Source of the DNA: CCY15215 sp039194995
GTDB lineage: Bacteria > Cyanobacteriota > Cyanobacteriia > Cyanobacteriales > Spirulinaceae
Assembly: GCA_039194995.1 (NCBI GenBank)
Contig: JBCCVR010000157.1
Span: 1 to 18,030 of the forward strand
DNA: 18,030 nucleotides
Direction: 5' to 3'
Every line of letters begins with the position of its first letter. Position 1 is the stretch's first letter. A program made the position numbers and the translations under genes. Below are positions 1 through 8,112 of the stretch, in pieces. Under the pieces are notes generated by a model. That model saw only the letters and a program-made list of their open reading frames with translations, made no database searches and had not been told where the DNA came from.

Positions 1-2281
1 ACCCAATCGTCCAAAGCAGAGGAAAAGAAATCCGACCGAAAATAACGAGTTTTTGTCTGGTAATACCTCTCGCTTCCAATAGAGTACTGTATCCTAAAAT
101 CACCAATAATAACTCCAACGCCAACAAACCATAAATGATATAAAAAGCGTAGTCGAGAGCGACGACATAGCCAATTCCTTCGGGAAGAGAATCCAGCAAG
201 CTGAGGTGATAAAACACGATCGCTAACAACAAACTGCCGATCGCCTCCACGGAAATATCTTCAGCCGGGAGAAAGAGCAACGAATAAGCAACCCCCACGA
301 AAAACCACAGGGGTAACAAGTTCTTGATACTAAATCGGATTAAATCTCGCTTGATTTCAATCTCTGCATTGAATTTAGAATAGTTAAACTTTGCGTTAGA
401 TTCAATCAAGCGACGTACCCCTAAAGTCGAGCGACTAATATGAGAATTTTGGAAAAAGATGGCATTCGTCACGCGCCAATTTGTGATTTTTCCAAAAACA
501 TTATCGATTTTCAATTTCCGTAAGATTTCTTCGACATTAGCATGACGCATTCCTACAAAATCAACCACATAAATCAAGCGATCGCGGGTTAACAAGTTAT
601 GACGAAAGCGAATGGAGAGAGTTTGGCGATCGAAGGGATATTTATGAAAATCAAATTCTTCATAAAAATCGGCTTTAACGCGATAGACCACATATTTAAC
701 GCCATTCTCGATATCTTGTTGGATAGGTTCGTCTAGGGTTAATTTTGCCCCTGAGTCCAAGCGTTCGACAGAAAAATTAGTAAATTCAATATTATCAGGT
801 CGAAAATCTCCTTGATAGCGAAACCAAAGATAAAAATCAATTAAATAGGATGAGGTTCTTTCATCAATTTTTGTGACTTCGTTAATATCAATTCCTGTAT
901 CGACAATACTGGTTTTTTCCACATAGCTGCCGTTTCCAAGCTGAATAATCTGGTTATTTTGAACTTTCTCTTCCAGTCTGGGAACGATATTGAGATTCTC
1001 GATGGGAGTGAGTTGGGTAAACGCGGAAACAAAATCATTTTGCCGAAAAACGCCGATGAAAACTGGCGAGTTAATCGTTCTCGTGCGATCAAAATAAAGA
1101 TTGCGGGTGATTCCCTCGACGGACGTTATGGGAGAGTCAATTTTGGCGAGTTCGTCTCGCACGCGATCGCGCGTTATTATCACATTTTCTGGCTTGGTAT
1201 CCGGTTGCGATACTTCTTCAATTAAGCTATTTTGAATGGCAGTCGCGAGCAGATTTGCTGCATCGTAGTAAAAGATCGCAACCCATCCCGGAGTATAGCC
1301 ATATCGCTCCTCAAATTCATTCTTAAATACTTGTCCTCGCTCATCGGCAATATCGAGAATTTCGGGAGCAATGGCATGAATTCCATTGGTAAAAAATCCC
1401 GTCGTGTTTTCCTCTTCTGGCGTATCGAAAAAACTCTCGGCGAAAGATAGATCTGCCATAGCATCGCCGCCAAAAATGGGCAGATCGATCCCATTTCGCC
1501 TCATTTTCAGAATGACTTCAATCGCTTCAAAATTCTGGGCAACTAAAACGACGAGATCGGGTTTTCGCTCGCTCTGTTGTAACTTTAATAAATCGCGGAC
1601 AATGCGATCGCTCGATCGTTCTAGATCGGTACTATCTATTTTTTGCGTACCCAGAAAGTCCTGTCCTAATTCGGAAAAAGATTGAGCGAGATCTCGCTCG
1701 AAATTCTCTCCATAAGTATTATCTCCCGAAATCAAATAAACATTTTCAGCTTGCAAAATATAGTGAATATATTCCGCCATAAATTCGCTTTGGGTGCGAT
1801 TGGTAAAGATTGCGCGAAAATACCAAGGATTATCTGTCGTGACCGAGTCAGCCGTAGCACTCCCCGTCAGCGCGGGAATCTGGCACTCTTGATAAATTTT
1901 TCCGGCTCTTAGAGACAGTCTGCCCCCATAATGACCCAAAATTCCGAGGGCTGAAGAATCGCAAATTTCCTCAGCAACTTCCTCAGCGCGATCGGGGTTA
2001 AATTGGTCGTCATAAAGGGCTAATTCTACTTTTTTACCGTCAATTCCGCCCGATTGATTCAGGCGATCGATATAAAACTGAGCGCCATCAATCATTTCTC
2101 TCCCGAGGGCGAGATTCGCTTCTTCCGTGTTGCTTTGCGGGACAGCGATCGCAATTTTAATCGTCTCTTGGTTAAAATTAAAATTCGCCCATCCCAATAC
2201 TAAAATAAAAGTTAGCAGCGATAACAAAAAAAGGATTTCTCCTCGATATTTTTTCTGTTTTCCGGTTGTTTTTACCATCAT
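1..2281 (-). CDS. PBP-I / pentameric ligand-gated ion channel fusion (partial, 3' end off window)
   Basis: The frame is open from tandem ATG codons (2281, 2278) to the window edge, about 760 residues, and lacks only the end of the last helix. Residues 14-30 are a hydrophobic signal or anchor helix. Residues ~40-411 are a LivJ-like type I periplasmic binding domain (IKIAIAVPQ start, GSATAD, SGDNTYGENF, and Cys106/Cys132 that could pair as in LivJ). Residues ~458-645 match the extracellular beta-sandwich of Cys-loop/Pro-loop receptors: VDTGIDINEV, LWFRY, and the signature YPFDRQ at 547-552. No Cys pair flanks that signature, as in other prokaryotic channels. M1 is ~651-669 (Pro656), M2 ~678-698, M3 ~704-727, and M4 starts at GRISFP (748). 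GLIC and ELIC show the same order of elements. PBP-I fusions to this channel family are known from the survey of Tasneem et al. 2005. I infer a plasma-membrane channel gated by a small, amino-acid-like periplasmic ligand. Ligand and ion selectivity are unknown. Confidence 0.93.
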   Translation of the reverse strand, partial: MMVKTTGKQKKYRGEILFLLSLLTFILVLGWANFNFNQETIKIAIAVPQSNTEEANLALGREMIDGAQFYIDRLNQSGGIDGKKVELALYDDQFNPDRAEEVAEEICDSSALGILGHYGGRLSLRAGKIYQECQIPALTGSATADSVTTDNPWYFRAIFTNRTQSEFMAEYIHYILQAENVYLISGDNTYGENFERDLAQSFSELGQDFLGTQKIDSTDLERSSDRIVRDLLKLQQSERKPDLVVLVAQNFEAIEVILKMRRNGIDLPIFGGDAMADLSFAESFFDTPEEENTTGFFTNGIHAIAPEILDIADERGQVFKNEFEERYGYTPGWVAIFYYDAANLLATAIQNSLIEEVSQPDTKPENVIITRDRVRDELAKIDSPITSVEGITRNLYFDRTRTINSPVFIGVFRQNDFVSAFTQLTPIENLNIVPRLEEKVQNNQIIQLGNGSYVEKTSIVDTGIDINEVTKIDERTSSYLIDFYLWFRYQGDFRPDNIEFTNFSVERLDSGAKLTLDEPIQQDIENGVKYVVYRVKADFYEEFDFHKYPFDRQTLSIRFRHNLLTRDRLIYVVDFVGMRHANVEEILRKLKIDNVFGKITNWRVTNAIFFQNSHISRSTLGVRRLIESNAKFNYSKFNAEIEIKRDLIRFSIKNLLPLWFFVGVAYSLLFLPAEDISVEAIGSLLLAIVFYHLSLLDSLPEGIGYVVALDYAFYIIYGLLALELLLVILGYSTLLEARGITRQKLVIFGRISFPLLWTIG

Positions 2282-2306
2282 TATTAACAAAAATAATCCA
2301 GCAGTT

Positions 2307-2804
2307 TTATTTAGTTTGAGAATGCCAGTATTCCCGATCTAATATTGATAAAATATAAAACGATTCAAAACCGTTTTCACCCTGAAAATTTTCTCGTAAC
2401 TTTCCCTCAACGACAAAGCCTTCTGTTTCGTAGAGATGTTTGGCACGTTGGTTAAAATCTTTGACATCCAACCACAGTCGATGCGCTCTGTATTCTGTAA
2501 ATGCCAATTCTTTAATTAATCTTAATGTTTCCCGACCGTAACCCTTCCCTTTCTCGGCGATCGCGAGTCGTCGCAGCGACAGACAGCGATGGGGACTTTG
2601 CAAACCCTCCAAAATGAAATAGCCGAGGGATTTTCCATCCGCGATCGCTTCAATGATACCGTGAAAGATATCGGGATCGCTCAAAGTCTCTCGATGTCGT
2701 TCTCTACTCCATTGCATGATGTAGGGACGATTTTCGCGATCGCTTTCCACCCTCAAGACAAAATCCAAGTCTTCTTCCCGAGTGTCTCGTAACCTAATTC
2801 TCAT
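2307..2804 (-). CDS. GNAT family N-acetyltransferase
   Basis: This is a ~165-residue acetyltransferase of the RimJ/RimL-like GNAT fold, using acetyl-CoA to acetylate an amine on a protein or small molecule; the substrate is not evident. The acetyl-CoA pyrophosphate loop is visible as EKGKGYGRE after the RRLAI strand, and the usual C-terminal signature HLYETEGF follows. I chose the internal ATG at 2804 because the family begins with the strand RIRLRDTREEDL. An ATG at 2837 would add 11 residues and run into upp. The gene ends 25 bp before the tandem ATGs of the receptor-channel gene on the same strand, so the two may be co-transcribed. Confidence 0.88.
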   Translation of the reverse strand: MRIRLRDTREEDLDFVLRVESDRENRPYIMQWSRERHRETLSDPDIFHGIIEAIADGKSLGYFILEGLQSPHRCLSLRRLAIAEKGKGYGRETLRLIKELAFTEYRAHRLWLDVKDFNQRAKHLYETEGFVVEGKLRENFQGENGFESFYILSILDREYWHSQTK

Positions 2805-2814
2805 TAAAACTCCC

Positions 2815-3453
2815 GTGAACTCTGCACCAATTACCATTATCGATCATCCCCTAGTCCAGCACAAATTGACTTTAATGCGTCAAGTTGACACGAGTACGGC
2901 CAAATTCCGTCAACTGTTGAAAGAAATTGGCATGTTATTGGCTTACGAAGTGACTCGCGATCTGCCGCTAAAATACGAAGCCATCCAAACTCCTCTTGCT
3001 AGGATGGATGCTCCCATGTTGGCATCGGATAAAAAGTTAGTAATTGTTTCGATTTTACGCGCGGGACAGGGACTTTTAGATGGAATGTTGGAGTTAATGC
3101 CTTCTGCAAGAGTTGGTCATATTGGCTTATATCGAGATCCGACCACTCATCTTGCCGTCGAATATTATTTTAAACTTCCTCACGATATCGAACATCGGGA
3201 TATTGTAGTGGTGGATCCCATGATTGCGACGGGAAATTCTGCGGTTGCGGCTCTCGATCGCCTGAAAGAATATAATCCCCAATCTCTCAAATTAATCTGT
3301 TTGGTTGCCGCACCGGAAGGCTTAAAACTGTTACAACAAGAACATCCCGATATTCCTATTTTTACGGCTGCCGTTGACGATCGCCTTGACGATCGCGCTT
3401 ATATTTTGCCGGGTTTGGGAGATGTGGGCGATCGGCTTTACGGAACGAAATAG
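2815..3453 (+). CDS. upp: uracil phosphoribosyltransferase
   Basis: Upp converts uracil and PRPP to UMP in pyrimidine salvage. The protein aligns over its whole length with E. coli Upp: DHPLVQHKLTLMRQVDTST at the N terminus, VSILRAGQGLLDGML, the PRPP-binding loop VVVDPMIATGNSA, LVAAPEGL, and the C-terminal PGLGDVGDRLYGTK. No ATG exists near the conserved N terminus. GTG at 2815 gives 212 residues, close to the 208 of E. coli; a GTG at 2782 would give 223. No clear ribosome-binding site precedes either. The gene is divergent from the acetyltransferase, with about 10 bp between the chosen starts, so its promoter must lie within that gene. Confidence 0.95.
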   Translation: MNSAPITIIDHPLVQHKLTLMRQVDTSTAKFRQLLKEIGMLLAYEVTRDLPLKYEAIQTPLARMDAPMLASDKKLVIVSILRAGQGLLDGMLELMPSARVGHIGLYRDPTTHLAVEYYFKLPHDIEHRDIVVVDPMIATGNSAVAALDRLKEYNPQSLKLICLVAAPEGLKLLQQEHPDIPIFTAAVDDRLDDRAYILPGLGDVGDRLYGTK

Positions 3454-3519
3454 CCCGAGCAAGAATCACCTCTATTTTATACCTCAAATTCTTAAATCTT
3501 TAGGACGGAAAACGACCCG

Positions 3520-3999
3520 ATGAACTTTAAAAAACTCGCCACAAAAAAAATTGAAACGGATAATTTTGCGCCATTCGGTCAGCTTATTCTACCTGCGAGA
3601 GATGGCAAGCCTTATGATGAAGATGATGCGCAATTAAATCTTAAGAATGGTACGCCGCGATTTTATATCATGCGCTTGCAGCAACGGGGTCGAAAATTTA
3701 GCCAAATTACTCGTCATCGTCTGTGTACGCAATGTTTGGGTTCATTAGATGGACAAGAATGGTTTATTGCCGTTGCACCACCTTGCCAAGCGGATCGACC
3801 TAAAATTGACAATATTGTTGCCTTTCGCATTCCGGGGGATTGTTTTATTAAATTAGAAGCTGGGACGTGGCACGCGGGCCCCTATTTCGATCCGGAAATT
3901 GTCGCTTTTTATAACTTGGAATTAAGCAACACGAATGAGATCGATCGCCATACTCATGATTTTTTAAAGAGTGATGAACTTGAATTTGAAATTGTTTGA
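3520..3999 (+). CDS. ureidoglycolate lyase family protein (AllA-like)
   Basis: This 159-residue protein has the length and shape of the ureidoglycolate lyase family (E. coli AllA, 160 residues), a small cupin-like fold that splits ureidoglycolate into glyoxylate and urea in allantoin degradation. Visible family features are NFAPFGQLI near the N terminus, TRHRLCTQCLGSLDGQEW (the region of the usual His-rich motif), and the late motif GTWHAGPYF with Trp117-His118. The histidine region is Cys-containing here rather than the classic HxHTxQ type, so substrate specificity may differ. No other allantoin-pathway gene is in the window, so function is by family only. It starts 66 bp after upp on the same strand and may share its transcript. 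Confidence 0.8.
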   Translation: MNFKKLATKKIETDNFAPFGQLILPARDGKPYDEDDAQLNLKNGTPRFYIMRLQQRGRKFSQITRHRLCTQCLGSLDGQEWFIAVAPPCQADRPKIDNIVAFRIPGDCFIKLEAGTWHAGPYFDPEIVAFYNLELSNTNEIDRHTHDFLKSDELEFEIV

Positions 4000-4086
4000 A
4001 TTTTCTCAACCACTGCTTCGCGATCGCTCTCCCCACAATTACGCCAAAAGGCGATAGAGTTAGAATTGGAACTCTCCTAAATTCCC

Positions 4087-7000
4087 ATGCTAGATGAATC
4101 TCCCTCGAAATTTATTCCCCCCTCTCTTAAATCTACGCCCAAGAGAGCTTATGGGGTATCGATTAGCGCCCTCGCCATTCGACGACACATTGGGACGTTA
4201 ATGCTGGCGATCGCCCTAATTGTTATCGGTCTTTTCTTTATCTCTCGCTTACAGGTGGATCTCTTGCCTGCTATTACCTATCCTCGCATTGGCTTGCGGG
4301 CGGAGGCAACGGGCATCTCTCCCCAAGTTGCCGTAGAGGAGGTCACAAAGCCCTTAGAAGAGGCACTCAGCGCCACAGAAGGGGTCGTACAGGTCTATTC
4401 CCAAACCCGCGAGGGTCGCATCAGTCTCGACCTTTTTTTTGAACCAGGAGGGGATATCAACCAAGCCTTAAACGATGCAACCGCGACCCTCAACCGCGCC
4501 CGCGATCGCATTCCCGATATTGTTGAAGAACCGCGCTTATTTAAGTTTGACCCCTCTCAATTGCCGATTTATGAATTCGCCCTAGAATCTTCTCTTTTAT
4601 CAGATGTAGAACTCAGAACCTTTGCCGATGAAGAATTCAGCCGCGAGTTAGGCGTGATTGCAGGGGTTGCGGGAGTCAGCGTTTCGGGGGGGTTGCGCGA
4701 AGAGATTCGCGTCAATATCGACCTCGATCGCTTGCAAGCCTTGGGAGGGAGTTTACAAGATGTTTTAGATGCACTAGAAGGACGCAACCAAGACATTGCC
4801 GGAGGGCGCTTGCAGGGGGAAATCGGAGAGCCTTTAACCCGAACTGTGGGAAGATTTCATAGTGTAGAAGAATTGCGAAATTTATCCTTAGAAATTGAGA
4901 CCGATACCGATACGATTTTAGGACGGCGGCGCATATATTTACGAGATGTTGCCGACATTGTTGACGGGAGCGAAGATCGGCGAATTTTTGTGACTTTGAA
5001 TGGCAATCCTGCGGTTAAAGTCAGCGTTCAAAAACAACCGGATGCCAATACTGTGGAAGTCGTGAGGAAAGTTAAAGAACGCATTCAATTCCTCCGAGAA
5101 GCGGGAATCATTCCCTCAGAAATGGAGATGATTACCACCTTAGATGAATCTAGATTTATTCAAAATTCGATTAGTAATGTCGTACAAGCGGGATTATCGG
5201 GGACGATTTTGGCGGCGATCGCAGTGTTTATTTTCTTGGGTTCTCTGCGGCAAACTTTAATTATTGTCACGGCAATTCCTCTCGCAACTCTAACGGCGAT
5301 CGTCTTAATGAAACTCTTTGGTTTGTCGATTAATGTCTTTAGTTTGGGAGGTTTGGCATTGGGTGTGGGAATTGTCGTTGATAATTCCATTGTGATGTTA
5401 GAAAATATTGCCGGGGGATTGGGTAATACTTCAGAAATGAGGCCGGGCGATCGCTTTGCAGCCGGAGATATTATTGAAACGGCACAAGCACGATCGCAAG
5501 AAGTCGAGTCGGCTTTAATTGCGTCAACCGTGACGAATTTAGTAGCAGTTTTGCCTTTTTTACTCCTTGGCGGATTTATGTCTTTACTCTTTAAAGAACT
5601 GCTATTAACGATTAGTTTTGCTGTCAGCGCGTCTTTGGTTTTAGCTTTAACCCTCGTACCGATGTTAGCTTCTCGCTTGCTGGCTATTCCGGTTCGGAGT
5701 AATGTGAAAAACTTCTGGTTTTTGCGTCAGTTCGATCGCCAATTTTCAGGATTAAAATTTAATTATACACGCTTACTTTCCCAAACCCTTCGCTTTCGCA
5801 TTCTAGCAATCGTTTTAGCTTTCACAATCTTGGGTGGTGGAAGCTGGTGGATGCAGGCAAATATCCCTCGCGAAATCCTCCCTCCCATCAATACCGGGCA
5901 AGCGCGTTTATTTGCCCAATTCCCCCCCGGAACAACCTTAGAAGATAATCGAAAAGTTACAGATGCTGTCGATCGCATCCTGATGGAACAACCGGAAACT
6001 GACTACGTTTTTACCAGCGCGGGCGGGTTTTTATTTGGAACTGCAACAATTGCTAATTTATTGAGAAGTTCCAGTACGATTACTGTTAAACCCAATACGG
6101 ATCTTTTTGCTTTTATTGCCCGCGTTAACCGAGAATTCCGCAAGCTCAATTTAGTTAATACTCGTCTGCGTTTGGTTCCCGAACGAGTGCGCGGTATTAT
6201 CACCTCGAATTCTCCTCTATTTCGCTCCGATATCGATTTGATATTGCAAGGAGGCGATCCGGCGACATTGGAAGCAGCAGGAACAAGAGTGGTAGAAATA
6301 TTAGATGAAAACGCCAAACTCGCCCGTTTTAATCCCGATGCTGATGCAGCACAACCCGAAGTCAAAGTAATTCCTGAATGGGAAAGATTAGCTAATCTGG
6401 GATTGAATACAAATGATATTGGCGAAACCGTTCAAACCGCCATCCAAGGAACCGTTCCCACACAATTACAGCGCGGCGATCGCTTAGTCGATATTCGCGT
6501 CCAACTCGGAGAGGGCGATCGCCAACGTATCGACCAACTTTCCCAAATTCCCTTATTTACCAACAATAATCGCCCGGTTCGTTTAGAGGATGTGGTTCAA
6601 TTAGAGAAAGGACGCGCCCCGGCAGAAATTCAACGAATCAATCAACGTCAGGCATTTCTCATTGCAGGAAATCTCAACCAAGGCGCAAGTTTAAGCGCGG
6701 CAATTGAGGAAATGGAAGGTATTATCAAAACAATAGAATTACCGCCGGGAGTGCGTTTTTTACCCAGTACCGCAGCCGCTAGCAATCGACAGTTACAAGG
6801 GTCGTTGAAAATATTAGGAGGATTGGCGGTATTTTTGGTGTTTGTCGTGATGGCGGTTCAGTATAATTCTCTCATCGATCCTTTTGTCATTATTCTAACA
6901 GTTCCTCTCGCTTTAGCTGGCGGCATTTTGGGATTGTATCTGACTCAAACCGGGATCGGTGCAACGGTATTAGTCGGTGCGGTTCTGTTAGTGGGAATTG

Positions 7001-7293
7001 TGGTTAATAATGCCATTGTTATGGTCGAGTTAGCCAACCAAATTCGCCAAGAATACGGTTGCGATCGCATTACGGCAATTTTACAGGCAGCACCCCAAAG
7101 ATTGCGCCCCATTCTCATGACAACAATTACGACGGTTTTGGGTTTATTTCCCTTAGCATTAGGGATGGGAGAAGGTTCGGAATTTTTACAACCGATGGGA
7201 ATTGTTGTCTTTTCCGGGTTATCTGTGGCGACTCTCTTAACCCTCTTTATTATTCCCTGCTTCTATGTTTTATTGCACCCTTCGCGATCGTAA
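4087..7293 (+). CDS. RND family efflux transporter permease (AcrB/MdtC-like)
   Basis: This 1068-residue inner-membrane pump belongs to the hydrophobe/amphiphile efflux RND group, which exports compounds using the proton gradient in complex with a membrane-fusion protein and an outer-membrane channel. TM1 is at ~36-56, then the first porter loop (LLPAITYPRIGL), a TM2-TM6 block (~360-540), TM7 (~580), the second porter loop, and TM8-TM12 to the C terminus. The TM4 motif reads GIVVDNSIVMLEN with a single Asp (432) where AcrB has two. TM10 reads GIVVNNAIVMVELANQ with Asn where AcrB has Lys940. The N terminus is about 20 residues longer than in AcrB. No adaptor or TolC-like gene is adjacent, so its partners must be encoded elsewhere. 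Substrate is unknown. Confidence 0.95.
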   Translation: MLDESPSKFIPPSLKSTPKRAYGVSISALAIRRHIGTLMLAIALIVIGLFFISRLQVDLLPAITYPRIGLRAEATGISPQVAVEEVTKPLEEALSATEGVVQVYSQTREGRISLDLFFEPGGDINQALNDATATLNRARDRIPDIVEEPRLFKFDPSQLPIYEFALESSLLSDVELRTFADEEFSRELGVIAGVAGVSVSGGLREEIRVNIDLDRLQALGGSLQDVLDALEGRNQDIAGGRLQGEIGEPLTRTVGRFHSVEELRNLSLEIETDTDTILGRRRIYLRDVADIVDGSEDRRIFVTLNGNPAVKVSVQKQPDANTVEVVRKVKERIQFLREAGIIPSEMEMITTLDESRFIQNSISNVVQAGLSGTILAAIAVFIFLGSLRQTLIIVTAIPLATLTAIVLMKLFGLSINVFSLGGLALGVGIVVDNSIVMLENIAGGLGNTSEMRPGDRFAAGDIIETAQARSQEVESALIASTVTNLVAVLPFLLLGGFMSLLFKELLLTISFAVSASLVLALTLVPMLASRLLAIPVRSNVKNFWFLRQFDRQFSGLKFNYTRLLSQTLRFRILAIVLAFTILGGGSWWMQANIPREILPPINTGQARLFAQFPPGTTLEDNRKVTDAVDRILMEQPETDYVFTSAGGFLFGTATIANLLRSSSTITVKPNTDLFAFIARVNREFRKLNLVNTRLRLVPERVRGIITSNSPLFRSDIDLILQGGDPATLEAAGTRVVEILDENAKLARFNPDADAAQPEVKVIPEWERLANLGLNTNDIGETVQTAIQGTVPTQLQRGDRLVDIRVQLGEGDRQRIDQLSQIPLFTNNNRPVRLEDVVQLEKGRAPAEIQRINQRQAFLIAGNLNQGASLSAAIEEMEGIIKTIELPPGVRFLPSTAAASNRQLQGSLKILGGLAVFLVFVVMAVQYNSLIDPFVIILTVPLALAGGILGLYLTQTGIGATVLVGAVLLVGIVVNNAIVMVELANQIRQEYGCDRITAILQAAPQRLRPILMTTITTVLGLFPLALGMGEGSEFLQPMGIVVFSGLSVATLLTLFIIPCFYVLLHPSRS

Positions 7294-7298
7294 TGCCT

Positions 7299-8024
7299 TT
7301 ATCTTTTCAGTCCGATACTGGTGACTGGTGACTGATTCAAGGCATATTCTACGGCAGTTCTGGCATGAATTTCCGTAGTATCGAATCGAGGAATTGGGCT
7401 ATGCTGTTGCTGAATTAATAGACCAATTTCCGTACACCCTAAAATAATGCCTTCTGCACCGCGATCGCGCAATTCTCGGATAATTTGCATATATTGCGAT
7501 CGCGATCCTTCTTCTAAAATGCCCAGACAAAGTTCCTCATAAATCACGCGATGGATTGTTTCTCGTTCTTCAGGAGAAGGCAGAAGAATATCGAGATGAT
7601 ACTTTTGGATTAAGCGAGTTTTATAAAAATCTTCTTCCATTGTAAATTTTGTCCCCAGCAATCCCACGGTTTTTAAACCCTGTTTTTGAATTTCCATCCC
7701 CGTCGCATCGGCAATATGGAGAAAAGGAATGGCGATCGCTGCTTCAATCGTCTCTGCCACCTTGTGCATGGTATTGGTACAGAGGATAATAAAGTCTGCC
7801 CCTGCTTTTTCCAAGGCGATCGCGGCAAAACTTAAAATCTCTCCTGTTTGTTTCCAGTTTCCTTGATGTTGTAATTGTTCGATTTCGGCAAAATCAACGG
7901 AATACAAAATACTTTTCGCAGAACGCAAACCCCCCAATTTTTCCCGAGTCGCCTGATTCAACAAGCGGTAATATTCCAAAGACGATTCCCAACTCATGCC
8001 GCCGATTAAACCGATTGTTTTCAT
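7299..8024 (-). CDS. aspartate/glutamate racemase family protein
   Basis: This 241-residue cofactor-independent racemase is of the YgeA/aspartate racemase type, interconverting L- and D-amino acids by a two-cysteine mechanism. It starts with the family motif MKTIGLIGGMSWESS. The two catalytic cysteines are visible as Cys82 in ILCTNTMHK and Cys197 in ILGCTEIGLL. The ATG at 8024 is the only sensible start. The last residues (about 230-236, NQSPVTS) are encoded by a heptanucleotide tandem repeat, so the tail is unlikely to be ancestral. The gene converges on the RND pump, with 5 bp between the stop codons. A Pho-box-like array and a TATAAT lie upstream (8106-8142). Actual substrate cannot be read from the sequence. 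Confidence 0.9.
   Translation of the reverse strand: MKTIGLIGGMSWESSLEYYRLLNQATREKLGGLRSAKSILYSVDFAEIEQLQHQGNWKQTGEILSFAAIALEKAGADFIILCTNTMHKVAETIEAAIAIPFLHIADATGMEIQKQGLKTVGLLGTKFTMEEDFYKTRLIQKYHLDILLPSPEERETIHRVIYEELCLGILEEGSRSQYMQIIRELRDRGAEGIILGCTEIGLLIQQQHSPIPRFDTTEIHARTAVEYALNQSPVTSIGLKR
7317..7337. repeat. heptanucleotide tandem repeat (ACTGGTG x2 plus ACTGATT)
   Basis: Three heptamers in a row: ACTGGTG (7317-7323), ACTGGTG (7324-7330), ACTGATT (7331-7337). They resemble the short tandemly repeated repetitive (STRR) heptamers of cyanobacteria. This copy lies inside the 3' end of the racemase gene and encodes seven residues. Confidence 0.75.
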
Positions 8025-8064
8025 TGTTCTTTACATCAAGTGAAATTTTGACATTTATCTCTCT

Positions 8065-8086
8065 AACGTTCTGTTACAAAACGTTC
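8065..8086. repeat. direct repeat AACGTTC, two copies
   Basis: AACGTTC occurs at 8065-8071 and again at 8080-8086, a 15-bp period, between the presumed racemase promoter and its start codon. It could be a protein-binding site in the leader. No known regulator is assigned. Confidence 0.35.
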
Positions 8087-8105
8087 CGAATTGCATCGAC
8101 TCCCA

Positions 8106-8111
8106 ATTATA
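8106..8111 (-). promoter_or_regulatory. -10 element TATAAT, likely racemase promoter
   Basis: A perfect TATAAT reads on the minus strand, two bases overlapping none of the Pho-box-like array and immediately downstream of it. It would place transcription start near 8099 and leave a leader of about 75 nt before the racemase ATG. No good -35 hexamer is seen at 17 bp, as expected for an activator-dependent or regulator-blocked promoter. Confidence 0.5.
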
Positions 8112-8112
8112 G

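Noticed and set aside
841..2281. Reading the left-edge gene as a plain ABC-transporter branched-chain amino acid binding protein
   Set aside because: The same frame continues without a stop into a channel beta-sandwich and transmembrane helices, and no ABC permease or ATPase genes are nearby.
6003..6365. 120-codon minus-strand frame inside the RND pump gene
   Set aside because: It mirrors a conserved porter-domain coding region and has no recognisable protein features.
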